Source: Paracentrotus lividus
Taxonomy: Eukaryota > Echinodermata > Echinoidea > Camarodonta > Echinidae
Length of the DNA: 64,000 nucleotides
NCBI GenBank assembly: GCA_940671915.1
Contig: CALNVZ010003426.1
Location: 24,741,659-24,805,658, forward strand
Direction: 5' to 3'
Shown here: piece by piece, positions 42,723 to 54,300 of the stretch
Layout of the letters: each line of letters starts with the position of its first letter
How positions within the stretch are numbered: the stretch's first letter is position 1
Notes under the pieces: model-generated
Seen by the model: the letters and a program-made list of their open reading frames with translations, nothing else
Told to the model about the DNA's origin: nothing
The model's database searches: none
Translations under genes and position numbers: made by a program

Positions 42723-43320
42723 ATGCCTCCGCCACCAAAGGTGGTGCCGGAGGCATCATCTTTTCGGGTTGTCCGTCCGTCCGTCCCGTTTGCTCGTTAT
42801 CGCGATATCTCAAGAACCACTTGAGATATCAACTTCAAACTTGGGGATGGTATGTATCACTATAGGAAGATCATCTTATTAGATTTTGGAGTATGTAGGT
42901 CAAAGGTCAAGGGTCACAGAGGTCAAAATTGTGAAATTCCATGTATTGAGTTTGTCATTGCGATATCTCAAGAACCGCTTGAGATATTAACTTCAGACTT
43001 AAGGGTGGTATGTATCACCGTAGGAAGATGATCTGTACAAATTTTGGAGTATGTAGGTCAAAGGTCAAGGGTCACAGACTTCAAATTGTGAAATTTCATG
43101 TATTGTTTTAGTTATCGCCATACGAAGACCATCTTATTATATTTTGGAGTGTGTAGGTTAAAAAAAGTTAGGAGGGACTATGATCTAATAAGATTTGGGG
43201 TCACAAGGTCAAAGGTCAAGGTCAAAGATATCTTTGTATAAAGGAAAATGAATAGATGAATGTGCTGTATATTTCTGATCTGGCAATGACGGAGGCATAT
43301 ATTTCGACCGCGCGCGGTCG
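42723..43320 (+). repeat. ATGCCTCCGCC repeat element with 158-bp internal duplication
   Basis: It begins ATGCCTCCGCCACC, and GGAGGCAT recurs at 43291. Inside, a CGATATCTCAAGAACC module repeats at 42803 and 42961 (158-bp period), each followed by a GGTCAAAGGTCAAGGGTCA phrase. A perfect 16-bp palindrome CGACCGCGCGCGGTCG sits at 43305-43320. Such elements are widespread in marine invertebrates. No ORF. Confidence 0.65.
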
Positions 43321-43337
43321 AGGATTCATCTTGTTTG

Positions 43338-44505
43338 TATCAAAATGGATTGTTGAGGTAAAGATTGAAGGTTGATATTAATTGAGGGTTTTGTTCTATC
43401 AAATTCGCGCATTTACGTGGGTGCGCAGACATAGGCACTGTGCACACTAAGGCACTCTACTTGGTCTGTATTATGATGGATAGCCCCGGAACGCTGCCAC
43501 GAACGGTAGCAAATAAAGCTTGCTGAGAATTACTGTTTATTTATCATTTTCACTGTTTTTCTTATCCGCATTGATTTGCTGATGTTATGATTGAAAAGTG
43601 ATGCTAGTTGGATGTATTCATCATTGCACATTTAAATGGGTCCCCAGATCTAGGTGCTCTTAGTCTTAGTTATACCATACCACCCAGACCGTAGCCAAGC
43701 TAAGCCTAGGACTAGGACTAGAAGGCATGTTCCAAAAAAGGGTCTAAAAATTCTACTTCCAATTGAAGAATTATGCATTGATACCCTGGATTACCCTATA
43801 ATTCATTTTAGGTTTATGCCTGATTTTGCTAAAATTATTCTTAAGAAGTTTTCCCAGGAAACAAGAGGGCAGCAGTCAGTGATTTTTAGCCTAGCCTGGT
43901 AGGTTCTGTATACTGTGCATTTCCCCTGAATTTTGGGTTCGTTTTGTTTGCCATGGAATGATGGATTGTCATGTCTTTTGTTTTGACAGAGAATGTGGAA
44001 TAAGAAATGAATTATGATTTGTCTATTGGCTTGAAACTGATGGCAAAGCTGCAGGAATGCAGCCGCCATCTCTTTTCCACAAAAATTAATTTAGTATCAG
44101 TTAAAATTATCTACATGTGTGGAATTCATTTCGATTAGAAGTTGAATGATTTTTTCACTCATGACTTTTAATTATAAATTGTCAGCCTCAGACAGGATAC
44201 CAGTACATGTAGTCCTTACGGGGTAAATTGTAAATTTCCCTCTCTAAAAAAAAAATCCCCCAGAAACATCATGAATCATGGACCCACATACAGTGAATGT
44301 ATGTACCTAAGGATTTATAGACTATGATAACTAGTGAGATAATATATATTTCAGTATATAGTGTATGATAAATTATCCGCTACTGTATTTACAAAGTACT
44401 ATGTGCATAAAGGCAAGTATATGATCCAACTTTGACTTTAATAAATGTTATTGCTGTCTTAACAATGATACAGTTAACTATTTTTATTTTAATTTTCTAT
44501 TTTAG
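43338..44505. other. Region upstream of MADD, no gene seen
   Basis: AT-rich DNA with only short ORFs. It may hold part of the MADD promoter or an untranslated exon, but no signal could be singled out. Confidence 0.4.
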
Positions 44506-44762
44506 ATCGTCATGCATGTACATGTAAAGAGGCAATTCTGTCTACATTGAAAGAGAACTGTAATAATCTTTGCAGCACCGCTCTTTTTTCTTCTTGATTT
44601 GTTACTGCTACTGTGCCACACCAAGTATGACTTGAAGCAGAGGAGGAGAAACATAGTGTAGAAGAAAATGTCCAAAGGTGGAGAACATTTTGAAGCAGCA
44701 TTTTAGAGGCCATACACTGTAGCAGAAGTTTTTTCCCCACAACTGTAATAGATTCAACAAAA
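44506..44762 (+). other. MADD: Probable MADD 5' UTR part of the first coding exon
   Basis: TTTCTATTTTAG ends at 44505 and looks like an acceptor. From there to the ATG at 44763 there is no other strong splice signal. A noncoding exon upstream is therefore likely. Confidence 0.4.
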
Positions 44763-45391
44763 ATGAACAAAAAAGAATATCTCTGCCCACGATTGCTAGA
44801 CTATATTCTAGTAGTTGGGGCACGTTGTCCAAATCACAACAATGATGTTGCGCAAACACCCGAACTTCTGCGGCGCTTTCCCCGGGAAGATCATGAAGAC
44901 TTCCCGCTTCCAAAAGATGTGGTCTATTTTTGCCAACCGGAAGGCTGTCTCACAGTTGGCCAGAAGAGATTTAGCATGCGAGAAAACACATCCTTTGTGT
45001 TCACACTTACGGAGAAGGATACAGCACGGGTGAGATATGGTATTTGTGTGAACTTTTACAGACCTTTCAAAGTCTCTGAGCGCAAATCAAGTAGTTCATC
45101 GGAAAAGCGAGAGAAGTCGCTTCTTAACATGAGGCAGCATTCAAGCAGTAGTAATGATACCCTGAACATTCCTGATGACATGACAGAAGTGCAGAAGTCA
45201 CCCAGGACACGCAGGAGGTTGAAACAGGCGAAGAAGATCCGTAATAACTCTTTAACGTCCCTCTGTATACTGAGTCACCACCCTTTCATTTCCACGTTTC
45301 GAGAATGTCTCTTTATCCTGAGGAAGCTGATTGATTCTTGTAATGAGAGGACAAGCAGTCGCAAGGTTGGAGGATCAAGATCATCACTCAG
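44763..45391 (+). CDS. MADD: MADD coding exon 1 (uDENN and linker)
   Basis: Encodes residues 1-209 plus two bases. Long 629-bp exon with uDENN, a Ser-rich [10 protein letters not shown] linker and the start of cDENN. Donor AG|GTAATC. Confidence 0.94.
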
Positions 45392-48300
45392 GTAATCAAA
45401 GTTTAATCAAACATTTAATGGGGTTTAACACAGATTGCTGTTTAGCATATTAAATGAAAAATTTCTGTTTCTGTTTACAATTGATTATTACTTGGCTGAA
45501 GCTGTATTAACTGATAAAAGATTACTGGTAAAAAACACAATTACAGTAACTAAAAAAGATTGCCCAAATCTCAAAAGAGCTACATGTAGACTGTATAAAT
45601 TTGCATTTATAAGCCAAATGTTTGCAATTTTGGAATTAGACGGAGGAAATTATGCAACAGGCGTTGTTTTATGAATACAGAGCTACATGTATTTACCTTT
45701 GATAAGATCTCAATTCTAATGAGATATGGCAATCGCTAAAACCCCCAAATATATAATCCTGACCCCCAGGAAAAGTTACTAATAAAGTATAGAGCCCTGC
45801 ATAAATTGACATTGGCCAAAATTAAGGAATAAATTATTTGTTGTTTGTTTGGCAGAGATTCAGTGTGGGGCGTGTTGACCGGTATCTGCGGTGACATCCC
45901 TCCATTGGTCAAACACGATGTCCGTCAGATTGAGACCTGGATGCTCCGCCTCCTTAGCGCTCCTGTCCCAGTTCCTGGCAAGACCAGGGTGGAGATTGAA
46001 ATCCTGGAGTCTAAATCGGCATTGGTCTTTGCCCTTCCAGACCACACCCGTTTCTCTCTGGCGGACTTCCCCCTACACCTCCCCCTGGAACTACTTGGTG
46101 TGGATACGTGTCTAAGTGTGCTTACCCTTATCATGTTAGAGAATAAGGTTGGTACCCCTTTGCCCATGTATATTGTATTCTTTGTAAGGCACACTGTGAA
46201 TAGAAATATGTCTTCAGTCTTGGTAGTTTAAGGCTCACACTGGCATTTAACAGTGCCACCTTATCTATGTGGCCGCCTACCTAAGCTCATGCTTCGGTGG
46301 TTGTGCTTGCCATCTGAAAAAAATAAAAATATTACGGACGAGTACTGGAGGCACTTGAATCTGCTTCACTTTCCAGCCAAGCACAAAATGTAGAACTTTA
46401 TTGATATTTAGTTTCATTTCATTATGCATACAATGTGTTAGTTCTGCTAGTGGAAGTCTATTTCTTAATGTTTTTAAAATATTTTGTCATTGATTCATAG
46501 GTGGTACTGCAGTCACGTGATTACAATGCCCTGTCAATGAGTGTGATGGCATTTGTGGCTATGATTTACCCTCTTGAGTACATGTTTCCAGTTATTCCTC
46601 TTCTCCCTACATGCATGGGTTCAGCAGAACAGGTAATACCATGATTTGAAAACTACTATTATTTGCCTTGTAGCAATTGTTTTGAAATTTTTATACATAT
46701 CTACAGTGTGAATATTAATCTTAAATCTGTTTCTTAATCTATAAACTTGATTTTTTTTTCTCTCTACAGTTGATTTATATAAATGGAATTTGTTTATTTT
46801 ATGTACGACAGCCTTATATTTTGATCAACATTTGTTTGTCCTCAGTTACTGCTGGCACCTACTCCCTATATTATCGGTGTGCCAGCTAGCTTCTTCCGCT
46901 ACAAGCCCTCTTTTAAACTCCCTGATGATGTTTGGATGGTAGACCTAGACACAAACAAGGTAAGAAATTTGATCTCTCTAACAATTGAAGTTGTTTTTAT
47001 TATGAGTTTTCTTTTGTGATAAAAGAGTGTAAACTTGCTGAGAAACACTGGGTACTAGGAGAAACAAATTGTGATGATATTATCAGGAACAAGCTTCTTT
47101 TAAGTAACCCTATATCAGGGGCCGGGCTTTTTTGGCTCTCCTATAGCCGGGGGGGGGGGGGGGGGGGGGGGGGAGCCTTTTTAGGGGTAGATTAAATTTG
47201 TGTCAGTGTGTTGATCACACACTGTTTATTTTGGGTTGTTGTTGTTGTTATTGCTGTTGTTGGTGGGTGTCATGTGGGAAAGTGTTGTGGTGTGGACACT
47301 ATGAAACATTCATTTTTGTTTGTTGTATTGGACACTGTCTTCAAAGGTAGTAATAGTGTATGGTTAGGGTTGGGCAAATAATGACTTTTTTCTGAAAAGT
47401 TATTTCAAACAAGTTACTTCTACAGTCAAATTTGATGTAGAATCCAAAAATGACAATGATTTTTGTGTACGATGATGTCTGAGGTCGCTAAAGTGCAAAA
47501 AACCAAAATAGTGTATTTTAGGTTCCCAGACACCCAAAAGCCATATAAAAACGCGATAAAAGTGGTTTATACGTATAAAAAGTGTGATAATTGGGCATTA
47601 TACGCTATTTTGGCGGCCATTATGGTTTTTTGCACTTTAGCGACGTACGACGTCATCGTATGTAAAAATAATTGTCATTTTCAGTCTCTACGTCGAATTT
47701 TACTATAGAAACAACTTGTTTGAAAAAAAAAGTTGAGATTCGCCCAACCCTAGTATGGTTTCATCAATGCTGTAATGATTATTCTCATTTTTCAAATTGT
47801 GTGACACTATTTTTTTGGACAGACTGTTGTTGTTCTGTTCCCCACCCCCCCAACTTGGGTCAAAAATTGTGGGCTCATCTGCATTGGACTTGTGTTAGTC
47901 AAAAGAAAAAATTCTGTAACAATATTGACGCATGTTGATATGTACATGTATGTAATTTCTCACCATTGATACTTATTTCTCCATGTTCTAACCTGAAACT
48001 ACAATATATCCATGGTTCTAATGACAAACTGCTTTAATATACCATGAGATAGCTGCCATTTTTAAAATTCTTTCATTTTTTTAAAGCTTGTACCCTGACT
48101 TTATTTTATTTGTAATTTTTCAATCTCAATTTTCAAACGATGTTTTACCATACTTCATTTTTATCTTCCATTCTAACTCACAATAAATTCCAACGTTTAA
48201 GAGTTTATATTTTTAGATTTACCAAAACTATGCCCTTGGCAGTAAACTGTTACCATTCTACATTTGACCTCTCTTAACATTAATTTCAAGTTGAATTTAA

Positions 48301-51300
48301 AAAGTGTTTGAGACTGGTACATGTATTTGTTTAGTGACATTGATGTACACTGTACATGTACACATTTTATTATATATTTTCATTTTTTTAATCCACACTG
48401 TTTGTGTTTACAGTTCAGCCCTAATGTGTAGTGGACAGAAGTATAGTTTGCTTCATAAAACCATGTAGTGTGATATCACTGTGTTGTATTTAAAATCCAT
48501 TTCAATAGTATTTCATGGGCAGTGAAGATGAAAATCGTGGAATAAACAAGAATCTGTGCATGTTATGTGTTTTATGACCTCCTGGTAATTATCATTTCTA
48601 CATTTTACACACGTACATGTACATGTATGTACAATGTAGTTCATGTACATTGCTCATGAATAATAATTATGCTAGTGAGTGAGTAAGTACTGTGTACATG
48701 TACATGTATGTTGTATTTTTGCTACATTGTACATTCAACCTTTTTGTCAAGCCTTTAGTATAATCCATTTTAATTATAAACTCAGTTCTTTTATGATCAT
48801 GCCAGTACTTGTAATGAACAAGCTCTTTGCATATTTATTGTATCTAGATAGGAAACAAATTTAAAGCCAAGTAGTTTATGAGCACCATCTGTTCTTGCCC
48901 TATACTGCTTAATTACTTACATAACAGTTCCCCATGGTTGCTTACTGAATGCTAATATATTCCTGTGCCTAAAATGAATATTGAGCCTATAACAATGTCC
49001 TCTACGGTGCATCCCAGGAAAAAAAAAGTGAAACCAACATGTATTGTTAAATGTGATTCTAATATTCCTAATAATGAATTTATAAATGAGTGGAAAGCTG
49101 GGATCCTCTTTTATGCTTCCCATATTTATCACAAATACTGTATAAGTGGTTTCGTTCGCGGGGGTTTTATTTTCGCGAATTTTGCAAATAGGGATGCGAC
49201 CGCGAATTTAACATCGCACGAAAAGGTTTTCTACAGTACCGCAAATTTATATACGCTAGAAATTGTTTTGAACTCCATGCGCTCGCGGAGCAGACTTGTC
49301 TGTGCAGCGCTATTAATAGCACACACAACGATACCGTGCGATGCATGGATGACTGGTATGTAGGTCAAATGAATACCGTCATTGTTTTTACTGTCTTTTT
49401 ATAAATATAATGTCTTGTTTTTTAGATAGGAAAAGATGGATTACTTTATATAGTTCTAGTTAATTATAATTCCAGATTTTGCCGACCGCGAATTTAACAT
49501 CGCACTAAAGTGTCGGGACCCCTGCCAACCGTGAAAATATCTGTATGCGAAAAAAACCCCCCCCCCCCCCCACTTATACAATAGCCTACAGTGTACAATG
49601 TACATGTACATGTATTATATTTACTACAATATGGAGCAGTGCTACCAAAAAAATGTTTGTTGAACAATATTTGAATTTCAAAAAGAAATCAAAGGAAGCT
49701 TCATTTTCTGTTCTTCATATACATGTAACACTCAACCATATTTAAAATGTGCTGGAGATATGAAAAATATCTGCTGAGGGCACTGCAAATTACAATATAA
49801 TGCCTGCACTCCATGAGTTTTTAATTGAATCTGTTTGCCTTTGATGCTTGCTCTACATGTAGAATAACCTTAAACATCACTTTAATAAAAATAAAAAAAC
49901 ACAAACAAACAAACAAACAAAACATGTCACATGTGTGCTAAATGTAATGTTCAGGTACAGGCTACATAATTTGGATGATACATGTATGTACATGTATTAG
50001 GGAAATGCAGTCACAAACTACTGGAACCTGAAATTTGTGTACCCATGTACCCATTATTTATTTATTTTTCATTAAATATTTGAATATTTCATCACTTTAT
50101 TTATTTTAGTCTTTTAAATTGTTTTTAAAATAATTAACATAAATTACAATTGTCGGAAGTATACCTTTTTATGAGTTATTTTCTGTGATGGAACATTACT
50201 CATTCAATATCACTACCAGCATTTCCATGCAGTATGTAATGCCTAATGATCATATAAATTAAAATGAAAATATCTATAAAATGCATCTGTAGAGAGACAA
50301 CTTGAAGTATATTTAAGCTGTAAGACAATTAATTTACCGACCCTTGTAGACATGTTGAATGAGGACACAATTACATTTAATATTATAAAATATGGATTCA
50401 ACTGCATTTTTATGGTAGCACTTTCAAACAATCCATCACCTACAAAATGATGACTAACACATCTTTTATACCAAAGAAAAAGATTTATTATTTGGATATT
50501 GTCAAAACAGTTTTATCTCAAGCACATTATTGATTGCTCCACTTGATTTCTAAATTAAAAACACTATAATCATACCCTTTATTGGTAGCATATTATTCTT
50601 GAGTGGTCCCCCAATAAAACCTCTTTGACATTTTGCAGTCATTATCTAGACAGCTTGATCTATAGTAGATGGTAAATTATGCATTAGTTAGGGGTTTGTG
50701 TGTGTGTGTGGGTTTGTGTATTAATTGTGCTCTATGCATTGTAGGATTTGTGTGTTGGATGAGGATGCTTTTTATACAGCAGGTGGCTTTTTGTTGGAGC
50801 GAAGGCTGTATTGTGTGAGTGTGTGTGTGTGTTAATAACATGCATGTAGTGTAGTGGTGTGGATGTGTTTGTGTGGAGATGATGCTGTATGAATGCTGTG
50901 CTTTAGGTAATGGGTGAGTCTGCAGTAGGCCCATAATAAATGCGCATGAGCATGTGTGAATAAGAAATGCGTCAAGCAATGCAATTTTCCCCTGTAAAGA
51001 GAGAATGACGTCAGACCGATGGCCTCGTTTTAGGTCCTCATGTAGCACGGTAGAGATGTCAAGAAAAACGAGTGCTTGCAGGAAAGAGAATGACGTAGGT
51101 TTTGGCGAGACTCCAGACTCAAATTATCCTCTGCACGTACATGTACATGTAGTACCCTTTAGTGTACAGATGCGATTTACCAAAAGGTTACACAGGATAT
51201 TTTTATGATACTAAAAATAGTCATGGAGATGTGCCATAGAAATGACATTTTTCCATGATGCCAAATTGGAACTAAAAGGAAATTATTAGATATTCCACAA

Positions 51301-54300
51301 TAAAATGTGAATTAAAAAATATGAAAATGTCTTAGAATGATATTTATTTTGATTTCTCATGAAATCAATGTCTTATACAAGTATATCATTGAGTGGCAAA
51401 TGCAGCCATACCAAAAGAATTTGCAGAGTGCCAGACAGTCTTGCCAACTCAATTAAAACTACATGTACATGTGTGTAGGTATTAGCATGGCATTTTTCTT
51501 TTGCATTGCTTTGTTAAGGGCCAATTAAAAATGATTCCTAGTTTCTCGTCCGGATTTTCGAAAATGAGGAGAGGGGGTGGCTTATTATTTGATATTTGAT
51601 ATTTTTTTCACAAGATGGCCGCCGCGCGTACAAATCTTTATACGACTCTATGATCATGAAATTTGATTCGTTAATGTCCCAATGGGTACATTTCACAATA
51701 TTCAATTTCAATTATGCTATACAGATTTCTACATTGTTATTGATTAATGAAGAACTTGTAATTTTTTATTATTATTAAATTAAATGAATAGGGCCTACAT
51801 ATTTTATAACAAAAAATAAAATAAAAATACTAACATTAGATTTATTTGAATTAAGTTTACTCGGGTTACTTGTGTTTCATTTATTGCGTGTGAATATATT
51901 GTTCAGTACAAGCCAAACTAACCAGATTAACGGTGTATAAGCCGCACCCGTGTATAAACCGCACCTAAAAATATGGACCCTTGCCAAAAAAACAAAAAAA
52001 AAAAAAAAAAAAAAAAAATAAATTTTTTTTAAAAATTATTAATTAAAAGATAATTAAGAAATTATCGACAAATTAATAAAGTATTTCAATTCTAATGCAG
52101 CTGTCATTTGTAAAGACCCACGTCTTGACCCCCGGGAGTAGTCCGTCAAAGTTGCGTCAAAGTCCCCTGATCTTGTGACGTATAGTACGTCAAAGACACC
52201 AAAGGTCCGTCAAAAAAACTGACCCCTATGTGTGTCATGGAAGTCACATTACCAATTGTGTCATGGGTGTGTCAATGTAAACCGTCATGTTTTTGATGAT
52301 ATTTTATATCACGCAGGGAACAGCCGTTAATAAATTTGGTAGGAACATGAAGGATTTCTTTTGAAACATATCGACTAAAGTTCTGCCGATAAATAATAAT
52401 TTTCGCTACAAAAACGGGACTTTTCATTCCGAAACTAAATAATTAATTACGTAATTGTACCCATCTCCGACTTTATTTAATAAAGGATTTATTTCGAAAC
52501 ATATATTGACGTCAAGTTCTGTCGATAAATAATAATTTTCGCTACTAAAAAACGGGAAAATTTCATTCCATAATTAAATAAAGAATTATGAATTGTACCT
52601 GCTCCGACTTTATTCCCATGAAGATTAATTTCGAAAACATTATCGACGTCAAGTTCTGCCGATAAATATAATTTTCGCTACTTAACCGGACGTTTCCCAA
52701 TTCCATAACTTAATAATTAATTACGTAATTGTACCCGCCCGATTTTATTTCATGAAGGAATTATTTCGAAACATTATGCGTCAAGTTCTGCCGATAAATA
52801 ATAATTCGCTGCTTAAAACGGGAAAATTTCATTCCATAACAAAAAATTATGGAATTGTACCCGCTCCGACTTTATCCATAAGGATTAATTCGAAACATTA
52901 TCGACGTCAAGTTCTGCCGATAAATAATAATTTTCGCTACTTAAAACGGACGTTTCCATTCCATAACTTAATAATTAATTTACGTAATTGTACCCGCTCC
53001 GACTTTATTTCATGGAGGATTTATTTCCAACATTATCGACTTCAAGTTCTGCCGATAAAATAATTTTCGCTACTTAAAACGGGACGTTTTCATTCCATAA
53101 CTAAATAATTAATTACGATAATTGTACCCGCTCCGACTTTATTTCATGGAGGATTTATTTCCAAACATTATCGACGATCAATTCTGCCGATAAATAATAA
53201 TTTTCGCTACTTAAAACGGGACGTTCCATTCCATAACTTAATAATTAATTACGTAATTGTACCGCTCCGACTTTATTCCATGAAGGAATTATTCGAAACA
53301 TTATTGACGTCAAGTCTCTGCCGATAAATAATAATTTTCGCTACTTAAAACGGGACGTTTCCATTCCATAACTTAAAAATTAATTACGTAATTTGTACCC
53401 GCTCCGACTATAAATTTCATGGAGGATTTAATTTCCGAACATTATCGACGTCAAGTTCTGCCGATAAATAATAATTTTCGCTACTTAAAACGGGACGTTT
53501 TCATTCCATAACTAAATAATTTATTACGTAATTGTACCCGCTCCGATTTTATTTCATGAAGGTAATATTTCGAAACATTATCGACGTCAGTTCTGCCGAT
53601 AAATAATAATTTTCAGCTACTTAAACGGACGTTCCTCATAACTTAAAAATTAATTACGTAATTGTACCCGCTCCGACTTAAATTTCATGGAGGATTTATT
53701 TCCGAACATTATCGACGTCAAGTTCTTGCCGATAAATAATAATTTTCGCTACTTAAAACGGGACGTTTCATTCCATAACTAAATAAATTTATTGTACCCG
53801 CTCCGATTTTATTTATTAAAGGTTTATTTCGAAACATTATCGACGTCAAATTCTGCCGATAAATAATAATTTTCGCTACTTAAAACGGACGTTTTCATTC
53901 CATAACTTAATAATTTATTACGTAATTGTACCCGCTCCGATTTATTTCATGAAGGAATTATTTCGAACATTATCGCGTCAAGTTCTGCCGATAAATAATA
54001 ATTTTCGCTGCTTAAAACGGAGACGTTTCCATTCCATAACTTAATAATTAATTACGTAATTACCCGCTCCGACTTTATTTCATGGAGGATTTATTTCCAA
54101 ACATTATCGACGTCAATTCCGCCGATAAATAATAATTTTCGCTACTTAAAACGGGACGTTTTCATTCCATAACTTAATAATTTATTACGTAATTGTACCC
54201 GCTCCGATTTTATTTCATGAAGGAATTATTTCGAACATTATCGGCTCAAGTTCTGCCGATAAATATATAATTTCGCTGCTTAAAACGGGACGTTTCCATC

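Noticed and set aside
50677-51048. 123-residue frame rich in His and Thr on the minus strand
   Set aside because: It arises from the TG/CA microsatellite region and has no family resemblance.
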